A DNA stretch of 64,000 nucleotides from DATFDN01 sp963756495. Its GTDB lineage: Bacteria > Pseudomonadota > Alphaproteobacteria > Acetobacterales > Acetobacteraceae. Positions 18,844 to 26,200 of this stretch are shown piece by piece. The notes below the pieces were generated by a model, which was not told the origin of the DNA, ran no database searches, and was given only the letters and a program-made list of their open reading frames with translations. The position numbers were made by a program, and so were the translations under genes. The DNA is taken from NCBI GenBank assembly GCA_963756495.1, contig CAVWNS010000001.1, positions 1 through 64,000 of the forward strand. The letters run 5' to 3'. How positions within the stretch are numbered: the stretch's first letter is position 1; every line of letters begins with the position of its first letter.

Positions 18844-20481
18844 ATGCCTGACCGCACAGCCCTCGCTCGTCTCGGACGCCTCGTGATGGCGGACGTTGCC
18901 GCGGAGCAGCCAGGGGCAAACTCGCAGGCGGCCGCTCGATGGCTGGAGGCTCAGCCCGAGGCCGTGCTTGACCTGCTCGATTTGCTCGTGGCCGAGGCCG
19001 GCAAGAAGCGGGCGAACGAAAATCTCATCAGCGCCTACGCCTTCATGACCGGGCAGGCGCTCGAGTTCACGCGCTACGCCATCGAGGGCGGGCAGGCGGA
19101 CGCGGCCGAGTTGGTGGACGCCGTGCGCCGCCGCCTGCTCGCGATCGGCAAGGACCGGCAGGTCGAGCCAGCCCTGGTGCTCATGGTGCTGCGCGAGTTC
19201 ACGAACGCCAAGCTCGACCCCGGACCCGAACTCCGAGGACTGATGGGGAGCCTCACGGAACAGGCGGCCGCGACTTCCCCGAGCCCCGAGGGCATGGAGG
19301 CACTGGATGCCCACCTCGCCGACCTTGCCCGCGAGGTGGGCGGCAATCCGTTCGACCTTTACGCGCACGTGCGTGAGATGGCCGATGCCTTCCCCGACGA
19401 CCACCGCGCGGCGATGGGCGCCTGGCTGCTTCAGGCCAGGGACGAGACCGCGCGTGAAGCCGCACTCGGCTGGCTGCTGGATGCGTCCGCGTCCGTGCGC
19501 AACGCGGCCGCATCGGGCATCGAGCACGCGGCCGCGACGGGTGGTGTGTCCGCCGTGATGCTCCGGCGGCTGATCGCGCTTCGCAACTGGCTGCCCGAGG
19601 CCGAGCGCATGTCGCTGGACCGGGCGATCCAGGCGTGTCGCCGGCACGGCGTCGAGATCAGCGCCTTGCCGCCGGTCCAGGTGCGCGAGGTGCTGGCCTC
19701 CGGGATCGACGGGGCAGGGGCCCAAAGCATCTTCATCCTCGTCCGCGAGGGGCGGCGAAGCGCGATCGGCTGTCTGTTGCTGAAGCACGGCATCGGTATC
19801 CGTGACGGGTGGGCGCAACATGGGTTGACCCGGACCGAGTTGGATGAGTTCCTGGCGCAGGTGCGGGAGATCGACCTCCTCCCGATCGACATGGACTACG
19901 TCCGGGTCGCGGGCGCGAACGCGCTGGCGGTCAACCTGACGTCGGGGGTCATGCCGCCTTTCGCCGCGCTGGATGTTATGGAGACTGGGGGTCTGCAAGG
20001 GATGCAGCCCGAGGCGCTGTCTGTGGACGCCGTGCTGGGCATGCTCGATGCCGAGGCGGACTCCCTGTCTGGGGCGGAGGTGGTCGTGAAGGTGCTGGCG
20101 AGCAGCCGCGACCTGCCGGACACGCTCGGGTTCCTCGATTCCTGGTTCGAGGCGGACGCGGAGGTCGAGCAACTGCTCGGAGGCGAGCGGCTGGCGCGCG
20201 CGAAGCGTATCGCCCTGGTGCAGGACGAGCTGCTGCCCCGGCGTGCCGCGAAGTGGGTGGAGCGTCTGGCCTGGACCGCGCTGATGCTGCGCAATTCCGA
20301 GGAGGATATGCCTTGGGAGGCGTTCTTCGTCTCCGCCAAGGCGCTCAAGGCGGGTCGCGCGATTGGCGAGATCCCGCTCATGGCGTACGTGGCTGGCCTC
20401 ACCGTGGATGCCGACGCGGCGAACCACCCTGGACGGCCGAGCTCTCCTGCCAAGAATTCTCGAGCGCGACGCCGTAGCTAG
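18844..20481 (+). CDS. Large helical protein of unknown function
   Basis: I do not recognise this 545-residue protein. It starts at an ATG with a GGGAG ribosome site 9 bases before it. It has no signal peptide and no clear membrane segment and is very rich in Ala, Leu, Glu and Arg in long amphipathic stretches, with short tandem helix pairs such as AREAALGWLLDASASVRNAA that look like HEAT-type repeats. That points to a soluble scaffold or binding protein rather than an enzyme; no catalytic motif is visible. It stands alone between gyrB and cioA. The last 20 residues are Ser and Arg rich and low-complexity. A long open frame on the opposite strand is a codon-bias shadow. Confidence 0.7.
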   Translation: MPDRTALARLGRLVMADVAAEQPGANSQAAARWLEAQPEAVLDLLDLLVAEAGKKRANENLISAYAFMTGQALEFTRYAIEGGQADAAELVDAVRRRLLAIGKDRQVEPALVLMVLREFTNAKLDPGPELRGLMGSLTEQAAATSPSPEGMEALDAHLADLAREVGGNPFDLYAHVREMADAFPDDHRAAMGAWLLQARDETAREAALGWLLDASASVRNAAASGIEHAAATGGVSAVMLRRLIALRNWLPEAERMSLDRAIQACRRHGVEISALPPVQVREVLASGIDGAGAQSIFILVREGRRSAIGCLLLKHGIGIRDGWAQHGLTRTELDEFLAQVREIDLLPIDMDYVRVAGANALAVNLTSGVMPPFAALDVMETGGLQGMQPEALSVDAVLGMLDAEADSLSGAEVVVKVLASSRDLPDTLGFLDSWFEADAEVEQLLGGERLARAKRIALVQDELLPRRAAKWVERLAWTALMLRNSEEDMPWEAFFVSAKALKAGRAIGEIPLMAYVAGLTVDADAANHPGRPSSPAKNSRARRRS

Positions 20482-20637
20482 CGGGTAAGCCCCAGGCCAC
20501 CGCCGACCCGCTGCCCACGGGGAGCGTCCCCGACCGCCGGGATGTCTGCGTGGTGCCCGATTGCAAGGCCGCGCGGAACTCCCTACGCCGCCCCGGAGAT
20601 AACCCGCCCAGCGATCGCCAAGGAGGCACGAAGACGC

Positions 20638-22035
20638 ATGACCCTGGACCCGGTGCTCCTGTCGCGGCTGCAGTTCGTCTGGGTGATAGCTTGGCACATC
20701 CTGCTGCCCGCATTCACGGTCGGGCTGGCGTCGTACATCGCCTTTATGGAAGGCCTGTACTTCGCGACTGGGCGGGACGTCTATTTCCGCATCTCCAGCT
20801 TCTGGATCAAGATTTTCTCCGTGGCCTTCGGCATGGGGGTGGTCTCCGGCATCATCATGCCGTTCCAGTTCGGCACGAACTGGAGCCGCTATGCCTACGC
20901 CACCGCCAACGTCCTCTCACCGATGCTCGCCTATGAGGGGCTGACCGCGTTCTTCCTGGAAGCGGCATTCCTGGGCGTGCTGCTGTTCGGACGCCACCTG
21001 GTCCCGCGCTGGGCGCACTTCTTCGCCGCACTGATGGTCGCGGCCGGCACGCTGTTTTCATCGTTCTGGATTCTGTCGGTGAACAGCTGGATGCAGACAC
21101 CTGCCGGCTACGAGCTGGTGGATGGCCGCTTCATGCCGAAGGACTGGATACAGATCGTCTTCAACCCGTCCTTCCCTTACCGGCTGGCCCATACGGTGTG
21201 CGCCTTCTACATCAGCACCGCCTTCGTGGTGCTGAGTGTCGGCGCGTGGTTCGTGCTCAAGCAGCGCTTCCTCGAGGAGGGGCGCCGGATCATGTCCACG
21301 GCGCTATGGCTGCTGCTGGTCCTGGTGCCCCTGCAGATCGTCCTGGGTGACGCCCATGGGCTGAACACGCGGAAGTACCAGCCGACCAAGCTGGCGGCGA
21401 TCGAGGCGCGCTGGGATACCGGGTCGCGGGTGCCGCTAACCCTGTTCGCCGTTCCCGATCAAAGCGCCGAGACCAACCACTATGCCATCGAGATCCCCGA
21501 TCTCGGAAGCCTGATCCTGACCCATGAGCTGAACGGGACGGTCCGCGGCCTGAAAGACTGGCCCCGCGACCAGAGGCCCCCCGTGGCCTTCCCGTTCTTT
21601 GCCTTCCGTATCATGGTCGGCGTCGGTCTGCTGATGTTGCTGATCGCAGTGGTCGGCAATCTCATGCGGCGCGGCGGCCGGCTCTACGAGAGTCGCGCCT
21701 TCCTCCGGGTCTGCCAGTGGGCTGCACCGCTTGGTTTCATCGCCGTGCTGGCAGGCTGGACGACCACGGAGGTCGGACGCCAGCCCTGGACCGTCTATGG
21801 GCTGCTCCGGACGGCCAATTCCGTCTCCCCCTCGTTGACCGGGCTTGACGTGCTGCTGACCCTGATCGGCTATATCGCGGCCTACGCCGTCGTGTTCCCC
21901 GGCGGCTGGGTGGTCATGCGGCGTATCGTGCGCCGCGGGCCTGAGGGCGGAGGCGACGAGCCTGTCGAGAGCGGGCGGCCCATGTCGCCGGTCAGGCCAG
22001 TTCCTGCCGCCAGGGCGGAAGGAAGTGCCGCATGA
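20638..22035 (+). CDS. cioA: Cyanide-insensitive bd-type quinol oxidase subunit I
   Basis: This 465-residue inner-membrane subunit binds the three hemes of a bd-type terminal oxidase that passes electrons from quinol to oxygen. It has about nine membrane segments; the N-terminal LSRLQFVWVIAWHILLPAFT carries an axial histidine, and GWTTTEVGRQPW is the conserved GRQPW quinol-oxidase motif. The quinol-binding loop is short, as in the CioA type rather than in E. coli CydA. The ATG at 20638 follows an AAGGAGG site. It overlaps cioB by four bases. Confidence 0.93.
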   Translation: MTLDPVLLSRLQFVWVIAWHILLPAFTVGLASYIAFMEGLYFATGRDVYFRISSFWIKIFSVAFGMGVVSGIIMPFQFGTNWSRYAYATANVLSPMLAYEGLTAFFLEAAFLGVLLFGRHLVPRWAHFFAALMVAAGTLFSSFWILSVNSWMQTPAGYELVDGRFMPKDWIQIVFNPSFPYRLAHTVCAFYISTAFVVLSVGAWFVLKQRFLEEGRRIMSTALWLLLVLVPLQIVLGDAHGLNTRKYQPTKLAAIEARWDTGSRVPLTLFAVPDQSAETNHYAIEIPDLGSLILTHELNGTVRGLKDWPRDQRPPVAFPFFAFRIMVGVGLLMLLIAVVGNLMRRGGRLYESRAFLRVCQWAAPLGFIAVLAGWTTTEVGRQPWTVYGLLRTANSVSPSLTGLDVLLTLIGYIAAYAVVFPGGWVVMRRIVRRGPEGGGDEPVESGRPMSPVRPVPAARAEGSAA

Positions 22036-23051
22036 GTTCTCAACTTCCGCTCGATTTCGTGCCGATCTGGACGTTGATCCTCGGCGTGGGCGTGTTCCTT
22101 TACGTCATGCTCGACGGCTTCGATCTCGGGGTCGGCATCCTCTATGGCTTCGCCGCCGACACGCCGTCGCGCAATCTGATCATGAACTCGGTCGCACCCG
22201 TTTGGGACGGCAACGAGACCTGGCTTGTCCTGGGCGGCGTCGGCCTGCTCGCCGCATTCCCGCTGGCTTTCGCTATCATCATTCCGGCGGTCTACTTCCC
22301 AGTCGCCATCATGCTGCTGGCGCTGATCTTTCGCGGCGTGGCCTTCGAATTTCGCTTCCGCGACGCCCCGCACCGCACGTTCTGGGACTATGGGTTCGCT
22401 TACGGCTCGATGCTGGCGACCTTCGCCCAGGGAATCGTGCTCGGCGCCTTCATCCAGGGCTTTCAGACGGACGGGAGGGTGTTCACTGGCAGCAGCACGG
22501 ATTGCTTCACCCCGTTCTCCATCGTGACCGGCTTCAGTCTGATGCTCGGCTATGCGCTGCTTGGGGCGGGGTGGCTGGTTCTCAAGACCGAAGAGCCATT
22601 GCAGTCCTGGGCGCGCCGCTGCGGACGGCTGGCCTTCCTGGGTGTCTGCGCAGCGGTCCTCGTCGTGAGCATCTGGACGCCGTTCATGGAGGCAGACATC
22701 CGGGAGCGCTGGTTCTCCTGGCCGAATATCGTGTTCCTTGCGCCGGTCCCGATCATCACGTTGCTGATCGCCTGGGCCGAGTGGCGGTCGTTGAACCGGT
22801 CCGGCTCGAACTACGGACCGTTCCTCGGGGCATTGGGGCTGTTCCTGATGTCCTACCTGGGTATCGCCATCAGCTTGTGGCCGAATATCGTGCCGCACCG
22901 ATTGAGCCTGTGGCAGGCGGCCTCAGCGCCCAGCACGCAGGCCTTCCTGCTGATCGGCACCCTGTTCCTGCTGCCCATCATCCTCATGTACACGGGATGG
23001 TCCTATTGGGTGTTCCGTGGAAAGGTGCGGGCGGACATCGGATACCACTGA
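22032..23051 (+). CDS. cioB: Cyanide-insensitive bd-type quinol oxidase subunit II
   Basis: This 339-residue partner of CioA has eight to nine membrane segments. Family motifs are FLYVMLDGFDLGVGILYGF near the start, NSVAPVWDGNETWLVLGG, and FRDAPHRTFWDYGFAYGS. It starts in an ATGA overlap with cioA, so the two subunits are made in equal amount. I see no small CydX-type third subunit gene after it; the next gene converges from the right with only 22 bases between the stops. The oxidase probably serves respiration at low oxygen or under cyanide or acid stress. Confidence 0.93.
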   Translation: MSSQLPLDFVPIWTLILGVGVFLYVMLDGFDLGVGILYGFAADTPSRNLIMNSVAPVWDGNETWLVLGGVGLLAAFPLAFAIIIPAVYFPVAIMLLALIFRGVAFEFRFRDAPHRTFWDYGFAYGSMLATFAQGIVLGAFIQGFQTDGRVFTGSSTDCFTPFSIVTGFSLMLGYALLGAGWLVLKTEEPLQSWARRCGRLAFLGVCAAVLVVSIWTPFMEADIRERWFSWPNIVFLAPVPIITLLIAWAEWRSLNRSGSNYGPFLGALGLFLMSYLGIAISLWPNIVPHRLSLWQAASAPSTQAFLLIGTLFLLPIILMYTGWSYWVFRGKVRADIGYH

Positions 23052-23073
23052 GCGAAGGAATCCGTCTCGACGC

Positions 23074-23496
23074 TCATCCCGCGCGGGCCCAGAGGGAGCC
23101 TGCCATGGGTGACAGCTTGGCCCCCAGGCGCCGGAGCCTCACGACGCGCGCAACCGCCTTGGTGCTGAGCTTCCGTCCCGATTTGGAGGAGGCCTGACCC
23201 GACGCCACCTTGTCAGTCGCAGACAACTCGGCGGTTCCCGCCTCCAGGTGAGCCGGATTGACGCAGAGAGGCTGCTTGCAGCGATGCCGGACGACCATCC
23301 CCGCTGGAACCGGACCGAAGGTCAGCTCGTATGCAACGCGGTGGACGGCATGCACGCAGGGCCCGACCTTGATCTCCCCGTAACCGTCGCCCGATCTCGG
23401 ACCTCTCCAGATGCGGCATTTCGTCTTCTGGTCCAGATCGACGTTCTCGCGGAGATGCTCTTCCGGTGTTTTCCACCAGGCACCGAAGCGGGCCAT
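23074..23496 (-). CDS. HNH endonuclease-type protein, possibly truncated at the C-terminus
   Basis: From the ATG at 23496 this is a 140-residue protein with an HNH_3-type core: CRIWRGPRSGDGYGEIKV, then HAVHRVAYELTFGPVPAG, RHRCKQPLCVNPAHLEAGT. The HR, HRC and NPAHL elements are the metal-binding and catalytic histidines of phage-type HNH nucleases. A C-terminal helix-turn-helix normally follows (LSTKAVARVVRLRRLGAKLSP looks like its first helix), but the frame ends 14 residues later, so the DNA-recognition half seems lost or frameshifted. It overlaps the upstream gene by one base (TGATG). Likely a mobile or phage-derived gene. Confidence 0.7.
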   Translation of the reverse strand: MARFGAWWKTPEEHLRENVDLDQKTKCRIWRGPRSGDGYGEIKVGPCVHAVHRVAYELTFGPVPAGMVVRHRCKQPLCVNPAHLEAGTAELSATDKVASGQASSKSGRKLSTKAVARVVRLRRLGAKLSPMAGSLWARAG

Positions 23497-23897
23497 CAGG
23501 AATGCGCTCCAAGCGAGCCCTGGGGCGTCGCGCAGACCGCCTCCAGGGCTGAGCGCAACGAAGCGGAGACGTTCACAAGCCGGTCTCCGTTGCGGCGGGT
23601 CTCCCAGCCGCCCGATGATTGCCGCACGGTGAGGGTTGCGCTCGTTCCGATGTGGTCGCGTGCCACACTGACGTACTCGGCACCGTCCTGACCCTGGGCG
23701 ACCCATTTCGGCGCTCCGGTCCTGGGGTCCGTGTTCTCCAGGATGAAGTATCCCTGTCGCGCCGTAGCAGCGGACCACCGATGCAGCTCATCGTGGTCGG
23801 CTTGGCTGAAGCAATATTGGGCCGGTGGCAAACGAGCGATGGTGTCGGATGGCACGCGCGAGTCCTCCGGTCTCATCGGGCGCCGGGGAATTCCCAT
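23496..23897 (-). CDS. Hypothetical protein coupled to the HNH nuclease
   Basis: I do not recognise this 133-residue protein. It has no membrane segment or signal and looks soluble, with GYFILENTDPRTGAPKWV in the middle followed by a strand-rich stretch and a C-terminal helix. Its stop overlaps the HNH gene start (TGATG), so the two are translated together. The pair faces leftward, opposite to cioAB, and may have arrived together. The start could instead be the ATG seven codons in. Confidence 0.5.
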   Translation of the reverse strand: MGIPRRPMRPEDSRVPSDTIARLPPAQYCFSQADHDELHRWSAATARQGYFILENTDPRTGAPKWVAQGQDGAEYVSVARDHIGTSATLTVRQSSGGWETRRNGDRLVNVSASLRSALEAVCATPQGSLGAHS

Positions 23898-24122
23898 GCT
23901 GCCTGCCAGAGTATTCTCACGTTTCCGTGATCCAAGTCAGCTAAAATCGTGTGGGTTTTGATCCAATTCGCAGCGTCCCATCACCGCATCGCGCCCAGCC
24001 GGCCAGCCGCCGCTTCGTGACCGGGCACCCGCGGCTATCTGAGCACTGGCGAAGGCTCGCCCGCGGATCGGTCGTCTGTGTTGCCGCGACGCCCGGTCCG
24101 TCGGTTGGATCACCCTTGGAGT

Positions 24123-24401
24123 TTACTGTTTGCCGCGCGGCGGGGTGTCGGGGCGCTCCTGATCCTCCTGCTGGTGCGCTGTCTCGATGGCATGGCGATC
24201 CGATGTCGGGAGGCCGGTCGGCTCGGCGTCAGCGTTTTTCTCCGTGGTGGGGGGGCGGCGCGGGTCGGGCTCACCGGCCCCGGTCACGCCGGAGTGGGAA
24301 GTAGGATCGCTGGCCGGGAAACTGTCGGCCAAGGCGCGATCCACCTTGCTTGCAGGTTCGTCCTTTCCCAGACCGCGCTGGTCACGGTGCTCTGACATCA
24401 T
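24123..24401 (-). CDS. Small hydrophilic protein with ADSFPASDP motif
   Basis: This roughly 92-residue protein is very polar, with no membrane segment. Near its N-terminus it carries KVDRALADSFPASDPTS, a motif I recognise from short conserved hypothetical proteins in proteobacteria whose function is unknown. The rest is low-complexity and rich in Pro, Glu, Asp and Thr, so it is probably disordered. The ATG at 24401 has a GAGGGG site upstream, and a second ATG follows at once. It is transcribed away from the SDR gene at 24495, so the 93-base gap should contain divergent promoters. Confidence 0.6.
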   Translation of the reverse strand: MMSEHRDQRGLGKDEPASKVDRALADSFPASDPTSHSGVTGAGEPDPRRPPTTEKNADAEPTGLPTSDRHAIETAHQQEDQERPDTPPRGKQ

Positions 24402-24494
24402 CGCTATCCCCTCTATGCCGCCCGGCTGCAACGCCTATGCGACGGGACAGTTCAATGCGCAGGATTGAGACAGCAACGATGGGAGGAAGCGCGG

Positions 24495-25487
24495 ATGGGA
24501 ACTACGGTCGTGGTCACTGGCGCCAGCGCGGGCGTGGGTCGGGCCATTGCGCGCGCCTTTGCCGATGCCGGCTGCGACGTGGGCCTGCTGGCGCGCGATG
24601 CGGAGCGGCTGAACGCCGCCGTTGGTGAGATCGAGGCGCGCGGCGCGCGCGGCTTTGCCGTGCCGACCGACGTATCGGATGCCGACGCTGTGGAGCGCGC
24701 GGCCGAGACGGTCGAGAGCACGCTGGGGCCGATCGACATCTGGGTGAACGACGCAATGGTGACCGTCATCGCCCCTGTCCACGAGATCACACCCGCGGAA
24801 TTTCGCCGGGCTACCGAAGTCACCTATTTGGGTACTGTATACGGGACGATGGCTGCCCTGCGGCGGATGCGTCAGCGCGGGAAGGGAAGCATCGTTCAGG
24901 TCGGCTCCGCGCTTGCCTACCGCGCCATCCCGCTGCAGGCAGCCTATTGCGGGGCAAAGTTCGCGATCCGTGGCTTCACCGACAGTCTACGCTCGGAGCT
25001 GCTGCACGACCATGTCCCGATCAGGATCAGCATGGTTCAGTTGCCGGCGATGAACACGCCGCAGTTTGACTGGGCGCTGACGAAAATGAAGAACAAGGCG
25101 CAGCCGGTTCCACCGATCTATCAGCCGGAGGTCGCCGCGCGGGCGGTGGTGTTCGCCGCCTTCAATGACCGGCGCGAGATCTGGCTTGGCGGACCGACAT
25201 GGCAAGCGATCCTGGCCAACCGAATTGCCCCCCGCCTCATCGACCGCTACCTGGCCCGCATCGGTTTCAGCTCGCAGGTGCGCAATGAGCTCTTGCCGGC
25301 TGATGCACCGGCCAATTTGTTCGAGACCGTTCCTGGCCGCCAGGGCGCGCACGGAGGCTTCGATCAGCAAGCGCGCAATTCGGCGTTCACGCTCTGGGCG
25401 CAGGAGAACCGCGGCACCTTGGCCGCCGTGACCGCGGCGCTCGGCGCCATTTGCATCGGCTTTGCCAATCGCCGGCGGCTGGGCTGA
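24495..25487 (+). CDS. SDR oxidoreductase with hydrophobic C-terminal segment
   Basis: This 330-residue protein is a classical short-chain dehydrogenase over its first 200 residues: VVTGASAGVGRA for cofactor binding, a WVNDA variant of the NNAG motif, an active-site Ser in VGSALAYR and the catalytic pair YCGAK. It then has about 130 extra residues ending in a hydrophobic segment near residues 305-325 and a basic tail, which could anchor it to the membrane. The ATG at 24495 has GGGAGG at a good distance. Substrate unknown. The PfpI-type gene follows after 69 bases and may be cotranscribed. Confidence 0.85.
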   Translation: MGTTVVVTGASAGVGRAIARAFADAGCDVGLLARDAERLNAAVGEIEARGARGFAVPTDVSDADAVERAAETVESTLGPIDIWVNDAMVTVIAPVHEITPAEFRRATEVTYLGTVYGTMAALRRMRQRGKGSIVQVGSALAYRAIPLQAAYCGAKFAIRGFTDSLRSELLHDHVPIRISMVQLPAMNTPQFDWALTKMKNKAQPVPPIYQPEVAARAVVFAAFNDRREIWLGGPTWQAILANRIAPRLIDRYLARIGFSSQVRNELLPADAPANLFETVPGRQGAHGGFDQQARNSAFTLWAQENRGTLAAVTAALGAICIGFANRRRLG

Positions 25488-25556
25488 CTCTCGCAAAGGG
25501 AACCCGCCCCGGCGCGACATCGTTGAGCGGCATATCACGCAACAGCGGGGACCAAG

Positions 25557-26114
25557 ATGCCTGATGTTCAAGGATGCCGCGTCGCCGTGCTCGCGACCGA
25601 TGGCGTGGAGCAGGCCGAGTTGACGGAGCCGGTAAAGGCACTGCGACAGGCCAAGGCGGATGTCGTCGTGATCGCGCCGAAGAGCGGCGACATCCAAGGC
25701 ATGCAGCACAACGACAAGGGCGACAAGCTGAAGGTGGATTCGGAGCTGTCGGCCGTGCGGCCGGAGCAGTTCGATGCGCTCGTCCTGCCCGGCGGCGTGG
25801 CCAATCCGGACATGCTGCGCACCATTCCCGAGGCGGTCGCCTTCGTTCGCCACTTCGTGCAAGCCGGCAAGCCAATCGCCGCGATATGCCACGGCCCCTG
25901 GACCCTGATCGAGGCGGAGGGCGTGCGCGGCAAGCGCATGACCTCCTGGCCGTCGTTGCGGACCGACCTGCGCAACGCGGGCGCGGACTGGGTCGATTAG
26001 GAAGTCGTGCGGGATGGAAGTCTGGTCACCTCACGCAAGCCCGACGACCTCCCGGCGTTCTGCCGCGAGATGCTAAGCCTGTTTGCCACCGGGCAGTCGC
26101 GCCAGGCGGCTTAG
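25557..26114 (+). pseudogene. PfpI/DJ-1 family protein cut by an in-frame amber codon
   Basis: The frame from the ATG at 25557 encodes a type 1 glutamine-amidotransferase-like protein of the PfpI/YhbO branch, with the nucleophile cysteine in AAICHGPWTLIEAEG and the acidic elbow residue expected before it. After LRNAGADWVD a TAG at 25998-26000 stops translation at 147 residues. The same frame goes on with EVVRDGSLVTSRKPDDLPAF, the usual end of the family, to a TAG at 26112. One base change (probably GAG to TAG) explains it. The truncated product keeps the cysteine but loses about 37 residues of the core fold. Family members act as stress chaperones or deglycases, a role still debated. Confidence 0.85.
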
Positions 26115-26200
26115 GGCGCGGCGCTTCAGGCTTGATCAGCCGAACCGCGAATCGCGCTTTCAGGATAAGGTCGAGAGCCCAGGCGCTTATTCCCCATCGA

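Noticed and set aside
18553..20697. 714-residue open frame on the minus strand opposite the unknown protein and the gyrB end
   Set aside because: It mirrors the codon bias of the plus-strand gene, has no domain, and overlaps gyrB antisense; a typical GC-rich shadow frame.
12738..26000. Two in-frame TAG codons (transposase and PfpI) as a sign of amber suppression or recoding
   Set aside because: TAG ends normal genes here, such as ilvH, recF and the acyl-CoA ligase, and there is no suppressor tRNA or pyrrolysine-type gene in the window.
26115..26200. Terminator between the PfpI gene and the GGDEF-EAL gene
   Set aside because: Only a short CGCG-AAT-CGCG hairpin without a T tract is present, too weak to support a call.
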